Positions 12,321 through 21,857 of a DNA stretch of 64,000 bases are shown one piece after another. Source of the stretch: Polyodon spathula (Eukaryota; Chordata; Actinopteri; Acipenseriformes; Polyodontidae); the NCBI RefSeq assembly GCF_017654505.1, contig NC_054547.1, forward strand, positions 21,817,975 to 21,881,974, given 5' to 3'. The notes beneath the pieces were generated by a model. That model had not been told where the DNA came from. It was given only the letters and a program-made list of their open reading frames with translations, and did no database searches. The translations under genes and the position numbers were made by a program. Positions within the stretch are counted from its first letter, which is position 1. Each line of letters begins with the position of its first letter.

Positions 12321-12658
12321 TTCACACAATGAAAGATGTTATGCTAAGGAATAATTTAAGCCATGTCTCGTTGATTTGCAAATAAGCAATCTTTAGTTAT
12401 GAACATGAAAAATACACATTCATGTTTTTCATTGTACAGTAGGTTATGTCAAATAATGGTTCAACTCCTACATAAAAACTTGCAAAATAATGCTATTTCA
12501 CACATACGTATTGCATTGTTACAAGTCTCATTTTATGAACACGAAATATACAAGCAAAATGTCATAACCTGCATTACTTTTTTTTTTTTTAGAGTGGCTT
12601 TCCAGCAAATCAACAAAATGCACTAATTCTTAATTCTTGGTATTTGTGTGTGTATATA

Positions 12659-14257
12659 CAGTACCAGTCAAAAGTTTGAGTACACTTGCTGGAAACTAGG
12701 TTTTTTCATAATTGACAATGTTTTACGTGGTATACGTTTCTGTAAATACTTGAAAATGAAAACACGTGTTATAATATACAAAACAAAACATAAGGAGTAT
12801 CAAAGCAATTTTCAAGAAAATTGAAAATTGTCTTTAAAGCTTGGATTCCTCAAAATAGCCACCCTTTGCCTTAATAACAGCCTCACAACCACGAGGCATT
12901 TGGTTAACAAGTTTCAGCAGGAAATCACCCGACATGTCTTCCCAGCTCTTCTGCAGCAGTTCCCAGAGATGTAGGGCACTTGTGGGTAGCTTTGCTTTGA
13001 CTTCTGTCCAGTTTGTCCCATACACGTTCTATGGGATTGAAGTCTGGAGACTGGGCAGGCCAGGTCATTAGATTGAGTTGTCCTTCACTTTCCTTCTTGG
13101 CCAGATAGTTCTTGCACAACTTTGAGGTGTGTTTCGGGTCATTATCTTGCTAAAGAATGAAGGACTGCCCAACTAGACGTAATCCTGATGGAATGGCATG
13201 CCTCTGAAGTATGCTATGATAGCCATGCTGGTTGAGCTTGCCATGGACTTGGTAAAGATCACCAACTCTGTCACCAGCAAATTAACCCCAGACCTTGATA
13301 GTGGGAACCACACATGCAGAACTCATGCGCTCACCCTCTCTGCTTCTTACAAATACTTGGCGGTTGGACTCATAAGGCCGACTTCCACTCCTCAAACATC
13401 CAGTTTCTGTGTTTTTTTCTCCCAGGCAAGTCTCTTCCTCTTATTTTGCACTCTTAACAATGGTTTCTTTGCAGCAATTCTTCCTGTTAGGTCAGCATCA
13501 CAGAATCTCCTCTGAACAGTTGATGTTGAAACATCTGTACTTCTAGTAGCATTTAGCTGAGCTTGTATTTCTGGGGCAGTTAATCACCAGTTTTGCAGAC
13601 TTGTGACTCGAATGAACTTGTTCTCTGATTCTGAGGTCACCCTTGGCCTGCTTGACCTTGTTCAGTCCTCATGAGTGCCAGTTTCTTCAAATCGGTTGAT
13701 GGTCTTGGCCACAGCAGTTACAGACACTTGCAAAGTTCTTGCGATTTGTCTAAAGATTGACCTTCATTTCTTAAAGTAATTACAGACTTTGTTTGCGTAA
13801 CTGAATGTATTTTGCCATTTTCTGCTCCCTTACATTCAGGAATGACAAACTTGTGCCTATGCTACCTATATTTATAGTAATCATGGACCCTCACCTGTTA
13901 ACAATAATTGGTGACAAAAGGTTAATTAGGTAACATGCTAGTTAACTCAGAGAACATCTAACAAAGACACCTTTATAGTTAGGCCAGTGTTCTAACACCA
14001 TGTTATACACATTTCAGACTTTTAACTGATTTGGGCTTCAGACTGAAATTCCCTTTGGGTGACCTTTTCATTGAAATTCACAAGATTTACATTTTCATTT
14101 AAAAATAAAAATTTTTAGTGCAATTCACTTATGATTATCAGCTTATATAAGTACACATCATATAATGAAGTATAGACAAGTATATACAGTTAAAAGCATA
14201 GATAATCGTGAAAAACCTGGTTTCAAGCAGGTGTACTCAAACTTTTGACTGGTACTG
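12659..14257 (-). mobile_element. Tc1-like transposon relic (Tc1-A)
   Basis: Inverted terminal repeats start CAGTACCAGTCAAAAGTTTG (left) and end with the complement ...CTTTTGACTGGTACTG (right), both flanked by TA. Length is about 1.6 kb, normal for Tc1. The minus-strand transposase, about 13850 down to 12835, is recognisable (DNDPKHTSKLCKNYLAKK, then WPAQSPDFNPIERVWDKLDR with the third catalytic residue E) but carries many stops and frameshifts. The region of the first catalytic Asp is deleted. Confidence 0.9.
12834..13850 (-). pseudogene. Tc1-like transposase pseudogene
   Basis: DDE/D transposase of the DD34E type, shattered into short frames. Recognisable pieces are the middle segment with HGYHSILQRHAIPSGLRL and then QDNDPKHTSKL (second Asp kept), and SPDFNPIERVWDKL (third acidic residue kept). 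The N-terminal helix-turn-helix part is heavily decayed. Stops occur in every long stretch, so no active protein can be made. Confidence 0.85.
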
Positions 14258-14267
14258 TATGTGTGTA

Positions 14268-14281
14268 TGTGTGTGTGTGTG

Positions 14282-14344
<63 letters not shown>
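14268..14344. repeat. (GT)n-(TA)n microsatellite
   Basis: A GT run followed by about 30 TA repeats, directly outside the right end of Tc1-A. Confidence 0.97.
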
Positions 14345-14345
<1 letters not shown>

Positions 14346-14348
<3 letters not shown>

Positions 14349-15077
14349 GGAAAGGATAGCGGCGCCTTTAAGAAATGGCGGCGCTAAGGAAGAAATGACA
14401 CAACCCAGAAATCTGAATGCCAATTAATTGGGTGGGGTTTCTGGGTTTAAAAAGAAGCAGGACAGAGCCATGGGGAGGTGTGGGGAACACGGTCCTGGTG
14501 TTCTAGAAGGAGGTGGCGTTTAACTTCGATGTTGTGAAAGACATCGTAAGGTAAAGTTTTCTTGTGTGTTAAAATATATAGCTGGCGTTGAGTTTAAAAC
14601 AGAGTGCGATTTTCCTCTTGTCGAGGTAGTCTTTGTTTTGGTTGTATAAGTTTATTTATTTTCTGTTGTCGGGTGTTATCTGAAGAAGTTGGATTTTTTA
14701 ACAAATAAAAAAAAAGAAACTTGCGGTGTTTGGCGCTGTATGGTTGTGCGCCATCACAACAAGAGTGTGTGACTTTATTTGCTTTATAACCTGGAGGGAT
14801 TTAACCATTTACGTAGAGCAGAGATGGAAAGAACAACAACCAGAAAGAACAGACTCGTGAGGCTGGATGTGCAAACGTGACTTATTTTTAAAACAGGCAC
14901 AATACATTGGACATATGGTGAACACAGGGACAATGAACGCTGGCTTTTAAAAGGAATACAATTTACTTCTGTGGACGACCTGGAGTTGGCTGCCGGAGTT
15001 CCTTCTCCACAGCCTGGATATAACTAATTCCATCTTCGTTCTCTTCCGTGGACGTCTGGGTTCGTATATATTTTGTG
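14346..15077 (+). repeat. LTR-like / retroelement leader segment
   Basis: Between two TA microsatellites. It has ggcggcgc-rich start words, two polyadenylation-like aataaa signals (about 14704 here and about 15649 further on) and no open reading frame of note. The pattern suits an LTR or 5' leader of a retroelement, but I found no paired copy in the window. Confidence 0.35.
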
Positions 15078-15475
15078 TTCCAGGACAACTTCAGCAGAAG
15101 AAGCTTGTCTCATGCTTACCTGTGTTTCAGGATAACTCCAGGAGAGGGAGTCTGTTTTATGTTCACCTGTGTTGCAGGACAGCTCCAGCAGAGGGAGGCT
15201 GTTTTATGTTCACCTGTGTTGCAGGACAACTCCAGCAGAGGGAGTTTGTTTTATGTTCACCTGTGTTATAGGACAACTCCAGCAGAGGGAGCCTGTTTCA
15301 TATTTACCTGTGTTCCAAGATAGCTCCAGCAGAGAGAGCCTGTCTGGTATCTACCTGTATTTTAGGACAACTCCAGCAGAGGGAGACTGTCGTGTGCTTA
15401 TCTGAGTCACCGGAACACTCCAGGAGAGGGAGCCCATCCTATACTTACCTGTGACTCTGGACAGTTTCAGGGAAG
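15078..15475 (+). repeat. Minisatellite, 47-bp unit x ~8
   Basis: About eight tandem units with a conserved core gacaactccagcagaggg followed by tgttttatgttcacctgtg. The central units differ at a few bases and the edge units are more diverged. Because 47 is not a multiple of three, the repeated peptide shifts frame each unit, so the open frames here are not coding evidence. Confidence 0.9.
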
Positions 15476-15743
15476 AGAGCTGACCCAATCCTTTCCTAAG
15501 ACTGACTCACTTCACTCAAGGGATCATGGGACTACACGTCTATCTTCACGCCACGAAGTAGCTTAGAGAGGGTTGAAGAAGTGAGTTAGTCAGTGGCCCG
15601 GACAAGGCATGAACTTTAACAGAAACTGTTTAATTTGTTGTAAATATTGTAAATAAACGTACTTGCCTGCAAACTTGTTACGTCGGTGCCTGTTGGCGGA
15701 GTGGGAAGACGGTGATTCAGCAGCGCGTGGCTACTGGTCCTTT

Positions 15744-15748
<5 letters not shown>
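15476..15748 (+). other. Unassigned tail with aataaa signal
   Basis: Follows the minisatellite and contains ttgtaaataaacgtac at about 15645, like the 3' end of a retroelement transcript. No coding content seen. Confidence 0.3.

Positions 15749-15803
<55 letters not shown>
15749..15803. repeat. (TA)n microsatellite
   Basis: About 27 TA repeats, immediately before the DIRS-like sequence. Confidence 0.97.
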
Positions 15804-15806
<3 letters not shown>

Positions 15807-15989
15807 CTCCTCATTCCATATTAACCAATCAGTGATTTTGGAAACTTTCAGACCTCCCCTGCACGAGTCAGAGGAGGACCGTAGACAACATACACTATGC
15901 CCACTTTGGGCTCTGCGCTGTTATTTGGATAGGATGGTGTCCTGGAGACAGTCCAACCAGCTGTTTGTCTGCTACGGGTCCCACTCTAG

Positions 15990-16485
15990 AGACTGCTGTC
16001 CTGGACGCACAGAAACTTGCATTCCATCAGGGCAGTTCACCTGTCTGGTGTGGACAACAAGGCAGCAGACCTCCTGTCCAGAAGAGCTCCAGACAGCTCG
16101 GAGTGGAGGCTGCATCCTCAAGTGGTAAAACAGATTTGGGAGAGGTTTCGACCTAAATGAGTTAACCTCATTGTCCCCTATAGTTTTCCATGGAGAGAGA
16201 CGGGGGCCCCCTGGGAGTAGACGCGCCAGCTCACCCCTGGCCACAGGGGCTATTGTATGCTTTCCCTCCTCTACCATTACTACCTCTGACATTAGAAAGG
16301 ATCAGGGTGGAGATAGCACAGGTTTTGCTGGTTGCACCCAGATGGCCGAGATGCCCCTGGTTACCTCTCCTATCCGACATGTTGTCGGATCAACTGTGGA
16401 CCTCCTGAGCCAAGCGGAGGGGCTATTATGGCACCCGAACCCAGCCCAGCTCCAGCTCCAACTCTGGGTCTGGCCATTGAATGGA
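15990..16485 (+). pseudogene. DIRS RNase H / connector fragment
   Basis: Pieces in two frames read LDAQKLAFHQGSSPVWCGQQ, then GVDAPAHPWPQGLLYAFPPL (about 16207-16266), VLLVAPRWPRCPWLPLLSD and ALTLGLAIEW-like words. The stretch with HPWPQGLLYAFPPLPL followed by VAPRWP is typical of the segment between RNase H and recombinase in fish DIRS1-like elements. Split by frame changes. Confidence 0.7.
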
Positions 16486-17394
16486 GCAGTCAATTCAGAC
16501 GAGGTTTGCAATATGCAGTAGTAGAAACACTACAGTCTGCTAGGGTGCCGAGCACTAGAGCCCAGTACTCATATAAATGGAAAGTTTTCCAAGACTGGTG
16601 CCTTGCTGAAGGTCACGATCCAGTGACTTGCCTGACTGAGATGATATTAACCTTCTTACAACAGTTTGAAGGTATACCTGGCAGCAATATCAGTGTGCCA
16701 CGAAAAAAATGACTCGGTGTCCCCTGGGTCACATTTCCTGGCAGTGCAATTTCTTAAAGGGACTAGGAGACTTCGTCTGTGGGCCCTTATGGGTCTCCCA
16801 TTTGAGCCCATGGCGTCAGCAGAACTGCTTCCTGTTTCATTGAAAGTGGCATTTTTAATAGCAATTACGTCTGCCACATGAGTAAGTGAGCTTTATGCGC
16901 TGTCCATCAATGAAATATGTATGGCTTTCACTGGAAGTGACTCGCAGGTAACATTAAGAACAAATCCATCCTTTTTGCCAATGGTGGTATCCTCATTCTA
17001 TATTAACCAATCAGTGGTTTTGGAAACTTTCAGACCTCCCCTGCACAAGTCAGAGGAGGACCGTAGACAACATACACTATGCCCACTTTGGGCTCTACGC
17101 TGTTATTTGGATAGGACGGTGTCCTGGAGACAGTCCAACCAGCTGTTTTTCTGCTACGGGTCCCACTCTAGAGGTCAGGCCCTATCAAAGCAATGTCTAG
17201 CGCACTGGGTGACATATGTGATACACTTGGCATATGAACAGACGTTAGCGGGGGACATTGCAGCCCATTCTACCAGGCAGACAACTTCGTGGGCTTTCCT
17301 TCATGGTGCCTCCTTAGATGAGTTATGCAATACTGCTACATGGACAGATAGTCAGACATTTGTGCCTTTTTACCGCCTTGATGTTACAAACTGA
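16485..17394 (+). pseudogene. DIRS tyrosine recombinase, stop at first catalytic Arg
   Basis: The N-terminal SAM-like core-binding part (LQSARVPSTRAQYSYKWKVF..FLQQF) lies in the frame of 16332-16712. A frame change near 16665 leads into a continuous frame 16666-17394 interrupted only by a TGA at 16879-16881. That stop sits in ITSAT-stop-VSEL, where relatives have TSARRVS, so it falls at the first catalytic Arg. Later residues are present: the H..R pair in AHSTR, Trp in TATWTD, and the nucleophilic Tyr in FVPFYRL. The protein would catalyse integration of the circular DNA intermediate. Two lesions only, so a fairly recent loss. Confidence 0.85.
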
Positions 17395-17516
17395 ACGAGA
17401 CACTCTCTGGGCTTTAGAGTTTTGCAGACAGCATGCCCTTAGGCGTCATGTGGGCTCTGAGGCTATCGCTGTGGGGCTGTCCTGTCGGTAATCTGGAGCC
17501 ACGACAGCTTTGGTAC

Positions 17517-17815
17517 AGCTTTCCCATTCGGTAATGGTTGTCGTTCGAATTGAAAGGGAACGTTAGGTTATTACCATAACCATGGTTCCCTGAAAAGAGA
17601 ATGACAACCATTACCCTTTGAGGTCGTGTCCCCAGCTGACCTCTGGTTTCGAAAGAAAATGGCGATATGCTATTGTGAGGACGTCCCCCTCACAGCAGGG
17701 CCCTGATAGGGCAGTTTTTGAATACATGCTCAGTGATTGACGTTCAGAGAGGCTCTTCCCATTCGGTAATGGTTGTCATTCTCTTTTCAGAGAACCAGGG
17801 TTATGGTAATAATCT
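17517..17815. repeat. DIRS 3' inverted repeats
   Basis: The words cccattcggtaatggttgtc and gttatggtaataa occur at 17523-17580 and again at 17759-17812. The segment between (17590-17625) carries the reverse complement, aatgacaaccattac. This gives the nested inverted/complementary repeats expected at a DIRS terminus. Confidence 0.75.
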
Positions 17816-17829
17816 AATGTTTTCTCTCT

Positions 17830-18160
17830 TGAACTGCAGGTTAAGAGGATCTGCCAGTATCCTTTTGTCAGGTCCAGAGTAGAGATAAACTTCACCTTTC
17901 CCAGTCTATCTAGAAGTTTGTCGAACCAGGCATAGAGTACACATTGAACTTGTCAATGGCGTTTACCTTCCAGAAGTCATGGTGACATCTTTCTTGACCA
18001 CTATGACAATTGGACTGCACCACTCACTGCTGGAAGGCTCAATTACCCCAAGTTCAAGCATAGCTCTTTGTGTACGTCACTTTGTCAACTTTCCGGGATC
18101 CGGTAAGGTCTCTCTTGTACTGTGACACCTAAGGGAGAGATAATGTCATATTCAACCAAA
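17830..18160 (-). pseudogene. Ty3-type reverse transcriptase N-terminus
   Basis: Continues from the integrase frame after a short frame change. The pieces LVEYDIISPLGVTVQERPYR and, in the next frame, VIEPSSSEWCSPIVIVVKKD match the start of a Ty3-type RT (the 'RPYRxP' and 'SPIVxVxKKD' blocks). After KKD a deletion leads into later blocks with only traces. The catalytic YxDD region is absent. Confidence 0.75.
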
Positions 18161-19100
18161 TTAGTTAGTCCTACCGGGCAAATCAGAACTCCTCAGTAAG
18201 CTTACACAGTTCCCGTTTCTGACCTGGAACCAATTTTTCCCCATCAAAATTATTTTAGGGCTAGGAGTCTCTGGACAGGGGACTAAATCATCCTCTACAT
18301 TGCCTGGAGCTATAAATAAGACCCCGCTTGCCTGGCAGGGCTTTAATAAATTTATATGATACATTTCACATTCATTCCGGTGATCAGGCTGTCTAATTTC
18401 GTAATTCACCTTTCCTACAGCCAGAATCACTTCATGTGGTCCCTGCCATTTAGTACATAATTTTGATTCTGAGGAGGGAAGCACCAGCGTTACCTTGTCT
18501 CCAGGTCGAAAGGTTCGAATTCTTGCATTTTTATTGTAATGCTGCTGTTGCCGATGCTTCACTACATTTTTGGATGAGCCTTTCTGCTTCTCCCACCCCA
18601 CTCTCAACAGATCGATAATGCTGCGAGGCTGTCGGCCGTACAACAGCTTGAAAGGGAAGAACCCTGTCGAACTCTGCGGCACTTCTTTTTCTGCAAAATG
18701 GAGGTAGGGAAGAAGTGATGCCAAATGTTTTCGCTCTTGTGTTACAAAATGTCTCAGCATCTGCTTCAAGGTCTGATTAAATCGTTCATCCAAACCGTCC
18801 ATTTGTAGATGATAAACAGATGTCCTGATGGGATGTATTTTTTATATTTTATATACTTGCTGTAATGTTTTAGACAAAAAGTTGGTTCCATGATCAGTCA
18901 AAATCTCTTTGGGGATCCGTTCTCTAGCCATAATCTACACTAGTTCTGTGACTATTGCTGTGGCACTAGTGGATCTCAATGGAACTGCCTCTGGGTACCG
19001 CGGTCCATAATCTACCACTACCAATATAGGCATATACCCAGAGTCAGAAGGTAGAAAAGGGCCCATTATTTCCATTGCAATACTCCCAAGCATGCACTAG
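18161..19100 (-). pseudogene. Ty3-type integrase (core + C-terminal domain)
   Basis: DDE integrase. In the minus direction the first Asp is in PILVVVDYGPRYPEAVPLRS (about 19030-18970) and the second in EILTDHGTNFLSKTL (about 18905-18865). The Glu is in LDERFNQTLKQML, at the start of the open frame 18802-18161 (213 codons). The C-terminal GPY/F-like module follows, with FRPGDKVTLVLPS then KWQGPHEVILAVGKVNYEI and the closing MYHINLLKPC. A stop near 18945 and one near 18845 break the N-terminal half. No zinc-binding HHCC region is left, because similarity ends near 19100. Confidence 0.8.
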
Positions 19101-19236
19101 TGATGGGTCATAATGTTGGCCTCGCTTGAGTACCACAGCTTCGGTATATTGAGAGGGGCGGGAGTAGCATCTGCCCTAGATGGCCAAGTAACCCTGCCCT
19201 CTCACAGGGTTCTCGCCAGTGCTGTAAAGCGTATCG

Positions 19237-19806
19237 GGCCGTGTCACAAAGACGACTGGAGTGGGGGACGTCCGACCAGAAACAGGAAAATAAACAAAGA
19301 GAGAGGTGGAGTTTGGTGGAGCTGAGCAAATGGTTTCGCTCAGCATTTAATGAATGAACAGACAGACAGAAAATAAACGGTTGTAACAATTAATAAAGTG
19401 CACTTTGTCACAGGCCGTTATCGTTGTTATCTGGAAAAACAAACGTACAGACAAACAAACAAAACACTCATGGTACTGGTTTACAGTTTAACAACTGGGG
19501 TCTCTCGCTGTCCTTCTAGGTTTAATGCATAAACCAAAGTGAAGGAACAGATTGCGATTCTCCATCCCCTTTTATGCCTTCACACATGACCCCTTGGTAA
19601 ATGAGTGCAACCGCCTCTCCAATCTGCGTTTCCCTTCCAGGTCAATGCGTTAATGCAACGGAGTTCCTTCCCCTTTCTAGCTTCGCTTAAGCCCTGGGAA
19701 AGAACTGTCAGGCTAGCCCATCCAGGGAAGTCTGTTCTCACTACTTAGTGCTCTCACAGGCTGGGAGGGAGATTTCCAACCAAGAATCATTGTAATTCTG
19801 TCACAG
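19237..19806 (-). repeat. LTR (minus), shares R-U5 with the 55758-59617 element
   Basis: In minus orientation it begins TGTGACAGAATTAC and ends TTTGTGACA. Its final ~200 bp closely match the 3' part of the LTRs at 55758-56408 and 58955-59617 (ttaaatgctgagcg, accaaactccacctctc, cgtctttgtgaca), while its upstream half differs. No primer-binding site follows its end, so it may be a solo LTR or a rearranged 5' LTR of the neighbouring integrase/RT relic. Confidence 0.65.
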
Positions 19807-19908
19807 TTATACATTGTACTTCTTTTGCAAGACCTACATGGTGAATGTGCATCTGACATACTAGAACTGAAAGTTGTGGTATTTTGTATTTGTTTGTTTT
19901 ATGATTTT

Positions 19909-19909
19909 T

Positions 19910-19996
<87 letters not shown>
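19909..19996. repeat. (GT)n-(TA)n microsatellite
   Basis: About 38 uninterrupted TA repeats after a short GT run. Confidence 0.97.
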
Positions 19997-19998
<2 letters not shown>

Positions 19999-20149
19999 AT
20001 GATGAAGCGGCGCGCGTGCAGGCAAACAATTTGAAACAATTTTTGCACGAGACCTTCTCCGTTCCATCATTTGAACAGGAGAATGGTCTTACAAAATTTA
20101 GAACATCATAAATTAAACCCCCGACAGACGATCACGCAACAATTAATGT

Positions 20150-20570
20150 TCGGCGGAGGGTCAGTGTGTAATTATTTGGTTACGTCTTACACGGCTCCCC
20201 ATACTCTCTTAAATATCAAAGTTGGGGCTCGGTACCATTTATGGTGGGTGAGCCGGAGGACCAGTACGAGAGCCTGTCAGCGAGGAGCTCCTCGCTCTCT
20301 CTTAGTGCTCTCACTGCTGTGTTCGTGATTATTTTTTGTTTAATTATTTATTTTCTGTGCTCTGTGAGTAGTGTTTGTTTTGTTTAAATATTTTATTTAT
20401 TTTTGTGTATTTAATAAACGGTGCACGCCGCGCCTTTGAACTGCAGTACCTGCCTGTCTGTGTTTGTTCTGCCTTCAGGCCGGACATCACTGCAACGCCA
20501 TTTCCTGCCACAAGGAGAGATTGGAGTTTGCATCTCAATAGAAATAAATTTGCACCGCCAGAAATCATGA
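20150..20570 (+). repeat. LTR-like segment with poly(A) signal
   Basis: T-rich leader (gtgttcgtgattatttttt), then atttaataaacggtgc, a GC-rich downstream part and an end at about cctgccaca. The architecture resembles the U3-R-U5 of fish LTR retrotransposons. No partner LTR, primer-binding site or coding region was seen. Confidence 0.4.
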
Positions 20571-20877
20571 TATAGAAATTCCGGAAGTAAAGAAAACATT
20601 ACAATGTAATAATGTAGCACAAACAGACCCCCGGCACAGCGAAAACGAACCAAAATGTAATCTAAAAGAAAGTGTCCCCAAAAATGGAAAGCATAAATAA
20701 AACTAAGTGTGTTTCTATATATTGGAGTTTAACATGGTACATATGCACAGTAAATCTGCACCCTAACCTTGCTTCTCTACATGCTTTCAGTGCTTTAATT
20801 AAATTTAAGAATATTGCAGAAAACTTTTGTTTGAGTCTCTGTATATTTTAGTTGTGTAAAGTAAATAAGTACAGTAC

Positions 20878-21318
20878 TGTGGCAGAGCAGAGCTCTGCCC
20901 TTTATAAATTGGCAGGCATGGGGTTAAATTCCCCTCCCTGCCTGGGTTTATTGTGTTCAGGTGGCTGGGGTTGATTGGAGTAATTAACGATCAATCAGCA
21001 CTCAGCCACCTGACATAAAATGAGGCCTCAACTTCCCATTAGGGAGAGAAGGGAGCTAAGGAAGCAAGCAGATGGTTGTGGGTTTTGGTTTTGGTTTTGG
21101 TTTTGGTTTTGGTTTTGTTTTTTTTTTTTAATTCCAGTGAAGGCATCGCCCAGCCTGGAAATCTTTATTTTTGTAAGTTTTGCTTTGTGTTTTGCTATTG
21201 GTGTTTAAATATCTTTTTTTTCACCCTTGTGTCTTTTATTTTGTGTTTATAATAAAATTATTATTTTTTTGAACTGCAGCCTGTCTCTGGGCCTCTATCC
21301 ACTCGCCAGCTTGTCACA
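20878..21318 (+). mobile_element. Solo LTR inside composite repeat
   Basis: Starts TGTGGCAGAGCAG and ends CTTGTCACA (TG...CA). Flanks agtac/agtaa are a near 5-bp target duplication, and the sister composite copy lacks this segment, which shows insertion directly. It holds a (TTTTGG)n hexamer run at 21077-21118 and tttataataaaattatt as a poly(A) signal region. Confidence 0.85.
21077..21118 (+). repeat. (TTTTGG)n hexamer repeat
   Basis: About six uninterrupted copies within the solo LTR. Confidence 0.9.
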
Positions 21319-21857
21319 AGTAAGTACAAGAGGCTATGGAGGTAAATACTTTTCTGCATGTTTCATTTGTCTATGCACTACACCAGTAACTTGTAACTGA
21401 TACTGTATTATTGTTCAGCCAACACCACCTGCCCCTTGCCGTGCTGTAGGAGACACTGAACTGTGCTCCGACTGTAGGCAGTTTGAGAAAATACTGCTTA
21501 TTTATGGGCTTTGTCCAGTTGTTTGGCTTGGATGTTGGTATCAGAGCTTTAGTTTCTTGAACTGTCCACATAATTTAAGGTTACCATGTTTGTAGATTGA
21601 AACACTTTTACTGTTATTTTAACTCTGATGCAGTTAAAATAACAGTATAGAATAATACAGTAACTTAAAAAATTAAACATTGTGTGTTAACATGTAAATG
21701 TACAAAAATGTAATGTTGTTGAAGCTGACACCCTGGGATCCTTCAAGAAGCTGCTGGATGAGATACTGGGATCAATAAGCTACTAACAACCAGACAAGCA
21801 AGATGGGCCGAATGGCCTCCTCTCGTTTGTAAACTTTCTTATGTTCCTTATGTTCTT

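Larger units (their letters stand above)
15808..17815 (+). mobile_element. DIRS-like (tyrosine recombinase) retroelement, partial
   Basis: Contains an RNase H/linker segment (about 15990-16480), a tyrosine recombinase (about 16480-17394) and 3' inverted repeats (17517-17625 against 17756-17815). The first block, 15808-15987, is a second copy of the recombinase block 16988-17175, so the 5' part is rearranged. The reverse transcriptase is absent. DIRS elements integrate through the recombinase and lack an integrase, which fits the lack of LTRs here. Stops and a frameshift make it inactive. Confidence 0.85.
17820..19100 (-). mobile_element. Gmr1-like Ty3/gypsy pol relic: integrase upstream of RT
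   Basis: Reading the minus strand 5' to 3', an integrase catalytic core and C-terminal domain (19100 to 18340) come first. They are followed by a linker and then the start of a Ty3-type reverse transcriptase (18165 to 17830). In most Ty3/gypsy elements RT precedes integrase; the reversed order is the hallmark of the Gmr1-like group described from cod and other deuterostomes. The RT start is broken by a 4-bp duplication near 18148 and by stops. Confidence 0.75.
20674..21857 (+). mobile_element. Composite repeat with CR1 tail, copy 1 (split by solo LTR)
   Basis: A ~600-bp segment starting tccccaaaaatggaaagcat joins at about 21716 (gtacaaaaatgtaatgttg) to the last ~145 bp of a CR1 LINE, including its 3' UTR and TTATGTTC tail. 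The same join occurs in the inverted copy at 27092-27806. A 441-bp solo LTR interrupts this copy at 20878-21318. A 66-codon minus-strand frame at 21371-21571 is also open in the other copy, but the four differences between them are all amino-acid changing, so it is probably not a gene. Confidence 0.75.

Noticed and set aside
19100..19236. Possible 5S-derived or tRNA-like segment (cttgagtaccacagc, ccagtgctgtaaagc words)
   Set aside because: Words are short and out of the order expected for 5S rRNA or a tRNA cloverleaf.
19787..20070. Tyr-Ile repeat proteins on both strands
   Set aside because: Translations of a (TA)n microsatellite. The same applies to 14223-14423, 15712-15800, 54322-54531, 54921-55196 and 61756-61965.
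21371..21571. A 66-codon frame conserved in two inverted copies (also 27348-27548)
   Set aside because: All four differences between copies change the amino acid, giving no sign of selection on protein; the frame belongs to a composite repeat.
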